NCBI GenBank assembly: GCA_023701285.1
Contig: JAMPXH010000032.1
Coordinates: forward strand, 1 to 38,246
Direction: 5' to 3'
From: Candidatus Didemnitutus sp.
Lineage (GTDB): Bacteria; Verrucomicrobiota; Verrucomicrobiia; Opitutales; Opitutaceae
Length of the DNA stretch: 38,246 bases
Shown: positions 9,048 to 18,300 of the stretch, piece after piece
Position numbering within the stretch: the first letter of the stretch is position 1
How the letters are laid out: each line of letters opens with the position of its first letter
The notes under the pieces: generated by a model
The model's input: the letters and a program-made list of their open reading frames with translations, nothing else
What the model was told of the DNA's origin: nothing
Databases searched by the model: none
Made by a program: the position numbers and the translations under genes

Positions 9048-12000
9048 TCAAGCGCCGCTCTGCCGCGCGTGCGCGGCCCGACGCCGGCGACGCTTCCAGC
9101 CGAAATACAGCAGCCCGGCGCCGATCAGCATGGCGCCGTAAGTCGATGGCTCCGGCACGGGCGTGATCTGCTGGTCATACGCCAACCATTGGGTATCGCC
9201 GGAGAAACCCGTGAACGAGACCTGACTCAAGGGCGGCACACCGGGCTCGCCCGGATCGGTCGACGTCGTGAAATAATCCACCGCGTCCATCCAGTTCGCC
9301 ACGACGAGCGTGCGCGATGTGTTGTCGAACGTCAGCACCCCGACGTGCAGGCTCGCGTCGCCCATGAAATCCACCACGGAATCCGCCGTCACGTTCAGCC
9401 CGCCGAACGTGTGGTCGTGTCCGTCGAGATTCAGCGTGCCGCCCGCCAGCGTGATCGTGAGGTTGGCCGCGTTGAAATCCGCCCCGAGGGTCAGCGTCAC
9501 GCCCGCGCCGACGATCAACTCGCCGCTGCCGGCGAAGGCACCGGCGAAGGTCGCCGATCCCGCGAGGGTCAGCTGCCCGCCTTCGCCGAAGTCGATCAAC
9601 CCCGCACCGGCCAGCGTGCCGATGCTCTGCGCAAAACCGGCCAGCGAGACCGTCGCACCGGCGTCGACCGTCAGGCCCGACGTGGAGCCGAGGGCTCCGC
9701 CCGCCCCGAGTTCGATCGCCCCGGCAAGGACCTGCGTCGCGCCACTGTAGGTGTTGGCGCCGCTGAGCGTCAGCGTGCCTGCGCCTTCCTTCGTCAACGA
9801 GCCGCTGCCGGATAACACGCCGCTGTAGGTCGCATTCGTGCCCTGGTCGAAGGTCACCGTCGCCTGGTTGACGATGTTGCCCTGCAACCCGGCCGCCGAG
9901 CCGCGCAGCGTGCCGGCGTTCACCGTGGTGCCGCCGCTGTAGGTGTTCGTCCCGCTCAACGTGAGCGTGCCGGCACCTTCCTTCGTCAGCGAACCCGTGC
10001 CTGACATCGCGCCGGTATAGGTGCCGGCGGTCGCTTGGTCGAAGACGACCGCGGCTTGGTTGACGATGTCGCCCTGCAAACTGGTCGCGCTGCCGCGGAG
10101 CGTGCCGGCCGCGACCGTGGTGCCGCCGCTGTAAGTGTTGGCACCGCTGAGCGTGAGTGTGCCGTCGCCGGTCTTGGTGAAGGTGCCCGCGCCGGAAATC
10201 GCCCCGGAAAGCGTGGAGTCGTAGCCGTTCGCATCGAACGTGCCGCCACCGGATGCGATCGTGATATTGCGCGCCGAGGTGAGGGCCGCCGTCGTGCGCA
10301 GCGTGCCGCCGTCAAACGTCACGCCGCCGGAGGCGCCGCCGAGATTGGCATCGGCGGCGACGCTCACGACGCCGGCCGTGAGCGTGGTGCCGCCGGTGTA
10401 GGTGTTGGTGCCGGAAAGCGTCAGCGTGCCCGTGCCGTCCATGCGGATGCCGCCAGCGCCGGCGATCGCCGAAGCGAGACTCACATCCTCGGAACCGGCG
10501 ACGGAGAGCGTGTAGCCGTTGTTCAGCAAGGCCGCGCCCGTGTGCGCCAGCGCACCGACGTCGGCCGTCCACGTCTGGTTCGCGCTGAGCGCGATGTCGA
10601 CGTTCAGCGTCTGCGTGGCGGTCGATTGATTGTTGATGCCACCACCGCCGACCGTGAGCGCATCGCCCGTGCTGCTGTTGAGCGTGAAGGCGCCGGCATC
10701 GGCGCGGAACAGCAGGCTGCTCACCTGGAACGCGCCGTTCATGTCCGTCGTCGTCTTCGCCACGCCGGCCATGACGATGGCCTTCTTCGATCCGATGGCC
10801 GGCGCGATGTCGCCGGCCCAGTTGTTTGCCTTCGTCCAATCGTCCTGCCCCGAAAGCGGGCCGCTGTTCTGGCCGCCGTCCCACACGAAGGTCGGGATGG
10901 GCGACAGTGTGTAGTAGCTCCCGTAGGACCCGACCACGACGGGCGTGTCGGACAACACCGCGCCGATGCCGACGTTGAGGTTGGCGAAGAAGACGTTGTC
11001 GAGAAAGGCTTGGCTGACGGTGTTCACGGCGACGCCGAAGACGTCGATGCCGTCCGTCCAGTTCGCGACCGTGAGCGTGCCGCTGTGCGTGCCGACGCTG
11101 CTGAAGACGAAGTGATTGGCGGTGCCGACGGCGCCGAAATCGATCGTGGCTCCGGTGAAGCCGAGCACGTTCACACGTTCGGAGAAGGTGCCGCCGAGCG
11201 CGAGCGCCGCGCCGGAGCCGAGCGTGAGGTTGCTGGCGTCGGCGATGACGTTGCTGTTCCCGAGCTGCAGGGTGCCGGCGCCGACGGTGGTCGTGCCGGT
11301 GTAGGTGTTGGCGCCGCTGAGGGTGAACGTGCCGGCGCCCTGCTTGGTCAGCCCGCCGGTGCCGGAGATGACGCCGGCGAAACTCGTGGAACCGCCGTTG
11401 CCGCCGGTCGTGAGCGTGCCGGAGCCGAGTTGCACGGCCGCCGCGGTGTTGGCGGAGGCGAGCGAGCCGATCGTGTCGGACTGGTTGTTGAGGTTGAGCA
11501 CCGGCGTGCCGCCGGAGGCGAGCGTGACGGCGGAGGTGTCGCCGATCTGGTTGGCGTTCACGAGACGCACGGTCGCAGCGCCGGCGCCATTGCCGATGAC
11601 AAGATTACCGGACACGGCCACGACACCGCTGCTCTTGGCGAGGTCGAGCGTGCCGGACTCCAGCGTGGTCACGCCGGTGTAGGTGTTCGCGCCAGTGCCG
11701 CTGAGGGTGAAGTTGCCGGCCGCGACCGTCACCTGACCGGTGCCGCTGATGGCACCGGCGTAGGCATTCGTGCCGGAGTCGCTGCGCAGGGTGCCGTGCA
11801 GGGTGAGCGCCTCGGCGCCGACGCTGATGCTGTTCTCGAGCTGGAGCGTGGCGCCGCTCGCGACGGTGGTCCCGCCGCCGACGGTGCCGAGCGCGGTCGA
11901 ATTCCGCGCGATGAGCGTGCCGGCATTGATCGTCGTCGCACCCGTGTAGGTGTTGGCGCCGGAGAGCGTCAACGTGCCGGTGCCTTCCTTGGTGAAGGAG

Positions 12001-15000
12001 CTGGAGCCGCTGCCGCCGATGACGCCGGCGAAGGTGGTCGAGGTGCCGTCGCCGCCGGTGCGCAGGCTGCCGCCGTTGCCGAGCAACACGGAGGCGGCGG
12101 TGTTGGTGGACGAGAGGGAGCCGATGGTCTCCGTGCGGCCGTTGACATTGAGCGTGGGCGTGCCGCCGGCGGAGAGCACGACGCTGCTCGTGTCGGCGAT
12201 CTGCTCGTTGTTCACGATGCGCACGGTCGCGGCCCCGCTGCCGTCGCCGATCTGGAGGTTGCCCGCGAGGGCGGTGATGCCGGCGGACTTGGCGAGGTCG
12301 AGCGTGCCGCTGTTCACGGTCGTGGTGCCGCTGAAGGTGTTGGCCGCGGTGCCTTCGAGGGAGAGCGTGCCGCCGGCCACGACCACGGTGCCACTGCCGG
12401 AGATGGCGCCGCCGTAGGCGTTGGTGCCGGAGGCGTTGCGCAGCGTGCCGTCGAGCGCGAGCGCCTCGGCGCCGACGCTGATGCCGTTCTCCAGTTGCAG
12501 CGTGGCGCCGGCGCTGGCGGCGGTCCCGGCGGCCGTGCTGCCGAGCGCCGAGGAATGGCGCAGCACGACGGTGCCTTCGTTGATCGTGGTCGCGCCGCCG
12601 TAGGAATTGTTGCCCGCGAGGACGAGCGTGTGCGCGCCGACCTTGGTCAGGCCACCGGTGCCGGAGAGCGCGCCGGAGAGCGTGAGTGCGCCACTGCCGG
12701 TGGTCTCGACGATCGTGGTGGTGTTGAAGGCGATCGGGGCGGTGATGGTCTGCGCATTGCTGGACAGCTGGATGATGCTCGGGACCGAGCCGCCGAAGGT
12801 CAGCTGGCTGCCGCCGCCCGAGGCGGAGAGCGTGAAGGCGGCGGCATCGGCGTCGAAGCGCAGCGTGTTGACGCTGTAGCTGCCGTTCATCACGGGCGCG
12901 GTGCGCGTGGCGCCGCCGAAGGCGAGCTTGAGGCTGAAACTCCCGACCGGAGCGGTGTCGCCCGACCAGTTGGCGCCGGTGCTCCAGTTGTTGTTCCCGC
13001 CGCCGCCATCCCAGGTTTTGAAGGGCGTGTTGTCCGCCACGATGAAATCCCAGGTGCCGCCGTAGCCGGCGAGAGTCTGGCCCGTGGCGCCGATCACGCC
13101 GCCGCCGATGCCGTAGAAATAGACGCCGCTGAGAAAACCGCCCTCGACACCGGCGGCACCCGATTGGAAAGCGAACACGTCGCCTTCGCCGGCGTTGAAA
13201 TTGTTGATCGTGAGCGTGCCGGTGCTCGCACCGCCGCCGGTGAAGAGGAAGTAGTTCGCCGCCGCGGCCATGCCGTAGTCGATGATCGCGGTGTGATACG
13301 CGAGCGAGCCGACCTGCACGGAATGTCCGTCCAGGGCGAGCGTGGTCGCGGTCTGGAGCGTGAGGTCGCTGGCGGCGGAGAGCGCATCGTCGGCGCCGAG
13401 CGCCAGGGTGCCGGCGGCGACGGTCGTCGCGCCGGTGTGGGTGTTGTCGCCGCTGAGTGTGAGCGTGCCCGCGCCCTGCTTCGTCACGTCACCGGTGCCG
13501 GAAATGACACCGGCATAAGTGCCGTTGCCCGCTTGGTCGAAGACGAGCGTGGCGTCGTTGCCGATGTCGCCGACCAGGCTCGTGCTCGTGCCGCGCAGCG
13601 TGCCGGCGCTGACCGTGGTGCCACCGCTGTAGGTGTTGGCCCCGCTGAGCGTGAGCGTGCCACTGCCGGTCTTCACGAGGCCGCCCGTGCCGGAGATGAC
13701 ACCGGAGAAGGCGGTCGAAGCACCGGTGCCGCCGCTGGTGAGCGTGAACGCCCCGAGGGCGATCGCGCCGCTGCCGGCGATGGAGCCGACGGTCTCGTCG
13801 GCTGCGGCGAGTTGCAGGGTCGCACCGCCCGCGAGCGTGACGGCGGTCGCATCGGCGAGGGCACCGGCCGTGCCGAGGGCGAGGGTGCCGGCATCGATCT
13901 GCGTCGCACCGGTGTAGGTGTTGGCGCCGCTGAGCGTGAGTGTGCCGGCACCGGTCTTCACGAGGGTGCCGGCGCCCGACACGACACCGGCGTAGGTGCC
14001 GTTGGCGGCTTGATCGAAGGCGAGCGTCGCTTGGTTGAGAAAATCGCCCTGCAGACTCGTCGTCGTGCCACGCAGCGTGCCGGCGCTGACCGTGGTGCCG
14101 CCGCTGTAGGTGTTGGCGCCGCTGAGCGTGAGCGTGCCGGCGCCGGCCTTCACGAGGGCGCCGGTGCCGGAGAGCACGCCGGAAAACTCCGTCGTGGCCC
14201 CCGTGCCGCCGGTCGTGAGCGTGTGCGCGCCGAGCGCGACCGCACCCGCGCCAGCGAGGGAGCCGATCGTCTCGTGGCCGGCGGCGAGCTGAAGCGTGGC
14301 CGGCGCGGCGACGGTCACGGCCGTGGTGTCGCTGAGGGCTCCGGCGATCCCGAGCGCGAGCGTGCCGGCGTTGAGCTGCGTCGCGCCGGTGTAGGTGTTG
14401 GCGTTGGTGAGAGTGAGCGTGCCGGCGCCGTTCTTCGTCAGCGTGCCGGTGCCGGACAGGATGCTCGCGTAGGTGCCGTTGGCGGTTTGGTCGAAGATGA
14501 CGGCGGATTGGTTGGCGATGTTGCCCTGCAGGCTCGTGGTCGTGCCGCGCAGCGTGCCGGCGCTCACCGTGGTGCCGCCGCTGTAGGTGTTGGCGCCGCT
14601 GAGCGTGAGCGTGCCGGTGCCGGTCTTCACCAGTGCGCCGGTGCCGGTGATGGCGCCGTTCGCGGTGGTGTTGGCGTTGCCCGTGAGCGTGAGGGTGAAG
14701 GACGCGAGATCGATCGCGCCGCCGAAGACGAGGTCGGCGGTGTTCGCGCGCCAGGATTGCGCGGCCGCCAGCACGAGGGCGTTGTCGATGGTCTGGGTCT
14801 GCGCGGAGTCGTTCGCGATGGCGTAGGTCGTGGAGGTGCCGTCAAGGGTGAGCGCGCTGCCGTAAATCGAGAAGGCGCCGGCAGCAGCATCGAAGAGCAG
14901 CGAGTTCAGGCTCCACGCCGTGTCGGCCTGCGCCGTGAGTTTGATGCTGCCGGTGAAGACGAGGTCTGCCGTGCCGTTGTTGGCGACGTTGCCGTTCGGG

Positions 15001-15221
15001 TTCCAATTCTGCTGGAGCGACCAGCGGTCCTGCGCGGGATGCCCGCCGTCCCAGACAAACACCACGGCACGCACCGATGGCGCCAGCCCAAGCAAAACGC
15101 TTGCGACAAGCCATCGGGAAGAGCACGCGCGAAGGCCCAGCCAACCGAAAAAACGTGGGACGCTGTGGCGCGATGAAGTGGTGGAAGACGCCTTCATCCC
15201 AATATGGAGCGTGCCCCTCAC
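9048..15221 (-). CDS. giant autotransporter-repeat PEP-CTERM exoprotein, three-module
   Basis: This 2,057-residue secreted protein has a signal peptide (hydrophobic WLVASVLLGLAPSVRA, cleavage before VVFVWDGG). The start could be ATG at 15221 or 15197; the latter trims eight residues. The body is beta-strand repeats of the GAGTLTLSGANTYSGGTT type. WDGG...NW openings occur near residues 58, 735 and 1444. Before each new opening, and again before the tail, comes a domain with a hydrophobic strand, a DVF/DYF-like motif and a short Phe/Tyr-rich segment. The protein therefore looks like three complete exoproteins fused in line. Within the first module, a unit of about 160 residues recurs near residues 210, 369 and 529. 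The C-terminus is a PEP-CTERM tail: VPEPSTYGAMLIGAG, a membrane helix ending LYFGW, then an Arg cluster. In known systems an exosortase processes such tails at the cell envelope. No exosortase gene is in this window. Confidence 0.93.
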   Translation of the reverse strand: MRGTLHIGMKASSTTSSRHSVPRFFGWLGLRACSSRWLVASVLLGLAPSVRAVVFVWDGGHPAQDRWSLQQNWNPNGNVANNGTADLVFTGSIKLTAQADTAWSLNSLLFDAAAGAFSIYGSALTLDGTSTTYAIANDSAQTQTIDNALVLAAAQSWRANTADLVFGGAIDLASFTLTLTGNANTTANGAITGTGALVKTGTGTLTLSGANTYSGGTTVSAGTLRGTTTSLQGNIANQSAVIFDQTANGTYASILSGTGTLTKNGAGTLTLTNANTYTGATQLNAGTLALGIAGALSDTTAVTVAAPATLQLAAGHETIGSLAGAGAVALGAHTLTTGGTGATTEFSGVLSGTGALVKAGAGTLTLSGANTYSGGTTVSAGTLRGTTTSLQGDFLNQATLAFDQAANGTYAGVVSGAGTLVKTGAGTLTLSGANTYTGATQIDAGTLALGTAGALADATAVTLAGGATLQLAAADETVGSIAGSGAIALGAFTLTSGGTGASTAFSGVISGTGGLVKTGSGTLTLSGANTYSGGTTVSAGTLRGTSTSLVGDIGNDATLVFDQAGNGTYAGVISGTGDVTKQGAGTLTLSGDNTHTGATTVAAGTLALGADDALSAASDLTLQTATTLALDGHSVQVGSLAYHTAIIDYGMAAAANYFLFTGGGASTGTLTINNFNAGEGDVFAFQSGAAGVEGGFLSGVYFYGIGGGVIGATGQTLAGYGGTWDFIVADNTPFKTWDGGGGNNNWSTGANWSGDTAPVGSFSLKLAFGGATRTAPVMNGSYSVNTLRFDADAAAFTLSASGGGSQLTFGGSVPSIIQLSSNAQTITAPIAFNTTTIVETTGSGALTLSGALSGTGGLTKVGAHTLVLAGNNSYGGATTINEGTVVLRHSSALGSTAAGTAASAGATLQLENGISVGAEALALDGTLRNASGTNAYGGAISGSGTVVVAGGTLSLEGTAANTFSGTTTVNSGTLDLAKSAGITALAGNLQIGDGSGAATVRIVNNEQIADTSSVVLSAGGTPTLNVNGRTETIGSLSSTNTAASVLLGNGGSLRTGGDGTSTTFAGVIGGSGSSSFTKEGTGTLTLSGANTYTGATTINAGTLIARNSTALGTVGGGTTVASGATLQLENSISVGAEALTLHGTLRSDSGTNAYAGAISGTGQVTVAAGNFTLSGTGANTYTGVTTLESGTLDLAKSSGVVAVSGNLVIGNGAGAATVRLVNANQIGDTSAVTLASGGTPVLNLNNQSDTIGSLASANTAAAVQLGSGTLTTGGNGGSTSFAGVISGTGGLTKQGAGTFTLSGANTYTGTTTVGAGTLQLGNSNVIADASNLTLGSGAALALGGTFSERVNVLGFTGATIDFGAVGTANHFVFSSVGTHSGTLTVANWTDGIDVFGVAVNTVSQAFLDNVFFANLNVGIGAVLSDTPVVVGSYGSYYTLSPIPTFVWDGGQNSGPLSGQDDWTKANNWAGDIAPAIGSKKAIVMAGVAKTTTDMNGAFQVSSLLFRADAGAFTLNSSTGDALTVGGGGINNQSTATQTLNVDIALSANQTWTADVGALAHTGAALLNNGYTLSVAGSEDVSLASAIAGAGGIRMDGTGTLTLSGTNTYTGGTTLTAGVVSVAADANLGGASGGVTFDGGTLRTTAALTSARNITIASGGGTFDANGYDSTLSGAISGAGTFTKTGDGTLTLSGANTYSGGTTVAAGTLRGSATSLQGDIVNQAAVVFDQATAGTYTGAMSGTGSLTKEGAGTLTLSGTNTYSGGTTVNAGTLRGSAAGLQGNIVNQATVTFDQGTNATYSGVLSGSGSLTKEGAGTLTLSGANTYSGATQVLAGAIELGAGGALGSTSGLTVDAGATVSLAGFAQSIGTLAGAGLIDFGEGGQLTLAGSATFAGAFAGSGELIVGAGVTLTLGADFNAANLTITLAGGTLNLDGHDHTFGGLNVTADSVVDFMGDASLHVGVLTFDNTSRTLVVANWMDAVDYFTTSTDPGEPGVPPLSQVSFTGFSGDTQWLAYDQQITPVPEPSTYGAMLIGAGLLYFGWKRRRRRAAHARQSGA

Positions 15222-15250
15222 GGCACGAGTGGCAATCCGGAGCGGCCGAT

Positions 15251-15290
15251 ATAGGGCAAAGCACTACACGGCCCGGTCTATTCAGCCCTA
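15251..15290. promoter_or_regulatory. ATAGGG-type elements upstream of the three-module exoprotein gene
   Basis: The 136-bp gap between the start at 15221 and the next gene's stop at 15358 holds ATAGGGCAAA at 15251-15260. Read on the minus strand this is TTTGCCCTAT, ending 29 nt before the ATG. An inverted copy, TTCAGCCCTA, lies at 15281-15290 and is followed by CCGAATTTTGGG. These match the elements at 4533, 4575, 6715 and 19632. No terminator hairpin was recognised for the upstream lectin-headed gene. Confidence 0.5.
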
Positions 15291-15357
15291 CCGAATTTTG
15301 GGAAATCGGCGTAATTCTCCCGCCAGCAGCGAAGCCCCGCGCGAGAGCGTCGCGCCG

Positions 15358-18300
15358 TCAGACCGCGGTGCGCTTGCGGCGCTTCCAACCGAAGTAGAGC
15401 AGGCCGGCGCCGATCAGCATGGCGCCGTAGGTCGACGGCTCGGGCACCGGCGTGATGCGCACGTAGGTGTCGTCGTATTCCTGCCAGTAGGAGCCGGGAC
15501 CGTAGCCCTCGAACTGGATCTGACCGAGGATGCCGGGGAGGTTCGGCAGGTCGGTGATCTTCACGAGGAGAAAATCGGTGAACTCGATCCAGTTGCGGAT
15601 GTAGAGCGTGCTGTCGGCGGCGATGCTGAGCGAATCGAGGAAGAGGAAGTTCGGCGAGCAGGGGTTGCCGCCGGCGAAATCGATCACGGCATTGCCGGAA
15701 ACGGAGAGGTTGGCGAAGGTCTCGGTGATGCCGCTGGAGGAGCCGTCGAGCCGGAGGATGGCCTCGCCGCTGTGATTGCCGCCGTCGAGGGTGACGTTGG
15801 CGGTGTCGGCAATCTGCTCGTTGGCGGCGATGACGAGCGCGTCGGTGCCACGTCCGTCGCCGACCGCGACGTTGCCGGCGATGGCGGTGGTGCCGGCGTC
15901 CTTGGCGAGGACGAGTGTGCCGTGGTTGACGGTGGTGACGCCGGTGTAGGTGTTGGCGGAGGCCCCGGAGAGGGTGAGCGTGCCGTCGCCGGTCTTGGTG
16001 AGGCCGCGCGCGCCGGAGTTGTCGGCGATGACGGAGCTGATGGTGAGACCGCCGGAGCCGTAGACGTGCGTCACGAGGTCATCCATGCCCGTGCCGGTGC
16101 GCAACGTGCCGCCGCTGATGATGGAGCCGGTGGCGCCGTTGGAGAGGAGACCGCCGCTGTTGATCGTGAGGGTGTTCGAGCCGAGGGCGACGTCGATGCC
16201 GGAGCCGAGCTGGAGCGAGCCGACGGTGCGGTTGGCGGTGAGCGTCTGGTCGGAGGTGGGCGCGGCGTTGATGGAGGTGGTCCAGGAGCTCTGCGTCGTG
16301 TTGGTGCCGGCGACGGCGTAGATGCCGTCGGGGCTGCTGTTGTTCACGGAGGCGTAGCCCGCGAAAGCGGCGCCGTTGTTGACGGTGGCGTAGCCGAGGA
16401 CGTTCGACGTGAGCGTGGGCGCGCTGGTGAAGACGATGCGGGGATTGTCGCCGGTGTTGCCGAGCGTGCCGCTGGCGTTGTAGGTGAAGTCGACCGTCGC
16501 GCCGGCGTTGCGGGTGAGCGAGGCGAAGGTGAGCTGCGCGGAGCCGCTGGAGTCGCCGCGCTGGGAGTTCACGGTGTTGGCGCCACCGGCGAGGGTGAGC
16601 GCGCCGACGGTCTCGCTGGTGTTGTTGTTCCCGGTGCGGCCGAGGAGGCTGATGGTGCCGCCGTCGAGCGTGACGGTGGCGGAATTGTTGACGCGGTTGG
16701 TGTTGTTGGTCGCGCCGTTGTCCATCGTGAACGTGCCGCCCTGGTCCACGGTGATGCCGGTGACGCTGGCGAGGGTGCCGCTGGTGCGAAGGCGGAACTC
16801 GGCGCCCGAGACCGTGACCGTGCCGGCGAGGGTGTTGGCCACGATGCTGTCGAGGCGGCCGTCGCCGGCGACGGTGAGGCTGCCGTTGCTGACGGCGCGG
16901 TTGAGGCGGGCGTCCTCGACATCGGCGCCGTCGAGGACGCGGATGGTGCGGTTGCCGCCGGCGAGATCGAGGCCGCTGTCCCAGATGAGGGTGTTGCTCG
17001 CGGAGTTGGAGCCGAGCACGAGAGCGGAGCCGTCGGCGACGAAATTGGCGGAGTTCCACGCCACGGCGGCGTTGCTGTTGTTGATGAGGACGGTGCGGTC
17101 GCCGCCGGAGGCGGAGAAGCCGCCGTCGCCGGTCCAGCGGACCTGGCCGGCACCGGTGCCGAGCGAGCCGGTGAAGTCGCCGGTGAGCTCGCGGACGCCG
17201 CCGGCGAGGACGAGGTTGGAGCTGCTGGAAATGTTGCCGCGGAGCGCGCCGGCGCGGATCTCGGTGTCGCCGGCGTAGGTGTTGGTGCCGCTGAGGTTCA
17301 GCGTGCCGGCACCGGTCTTGACGAGGCCGCCGTTGGTGAGGTTGCCGGAGAGCGTGCCGTCGACGGCGGCGCTGCCGTCGAACACGCGGACCTCGCGCTG
17401 GGCGCCGCCGAAGTTGATGGCGTTGGTGAGGGTGAGGTTGGCGTCGGCGTAATCGGAGGAGAGGACGAGGGCGTTGCCGGTGGGGACGAAGCTGCCGGAG
17501 TTCCACGTGAGCTGGCCGTTGGCGGTGCCGGTGGAATTGGTTAGCGTGACGGTGCGGTCGGCGCCGGAGGCGGAGAAGCCGCCGTCGCCGGTCCACTGGA
17601 CCTGGTCGGAGCCGGTGCCGAGGCGGCGGGTGAAGGTCGTGCCGACGCCGATCTCGAGCACGCCGCCGGCGAGCTGGAGGTTGCCGCCGCTGTAGCCGCT
17701 GGTGGAGAAACCGCCGGCGAGGGCGTTCTCGCCGCCTGTGATGCGGAGGACGCCGCCGGCGATGACGGTGGCACCGTTCCAATCGTTGGTGGTGTTGGAG
17801 AGGGTGACGACGCCTTCGCCGCGCTTGGTGAGGCTGAAGGTGCCGGCGCCGTCGCTGACCTTGCCGCTGAGCGTGAGGTTGCCCTCGCGGGAGCCGACGG
17901 AGGCGTTGGCGCCAAGGGTGACGTTGCCGGCGAAGGTGTTGTTGCCGCCGTCGTTGTAGAGTGCGCCGGCGAGGCCTTCCTGGCCGCGGAGGATGCCGTC
18001 GCCCTTGATGGTGACGGACTCAGTGGTGGCGTAATTGAAGCCGCCGCGGAGCGCGAGGGTGGCGCCGTCGTTGACGGTGGTGGTGCCGGCGGTGGTGCCG
18101 AGGGCGCCGTCGGTCGTGACGACGGTGAGGCCCTTGTTGAGGGTGACGTTGCCGGTCCAGGGCGTGGCGCCGTCGGCGTTATTGTTGTTGAGGGTGACGA
18201 TGCCGTCGCCGTTTTTGACGAGGTTGCCGGAGCCGATGATGTCGGAGTTGAAGTTGACGGCGCCCCAGCCGTTGACGGTGAGGTCCTTGCCGGCGGTGGT

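Noticed and set aside
9700-14700. Regular DNA repeats considered as a CRISPR array
   Set aside because: Repeats are in frame, degenerate and encode beta-strand repeats; there are no constant repeats with unique spacers and no cas genes.
10035-15176. 1,713-residue plus-strand open frame opposite the three-module exoprotein gene
   Set aside because: It is an antisense shadow caused by high GC and repeat periodicity; no domain or signal is visible, whereas the minus-strand product is clearly a PEP-CTERM protein.
14920-17544. 874-residue plus-strand open frame across two giant genes
   Set aside because: It crosses an intergenic region and two genes, with low-complexity composition only.
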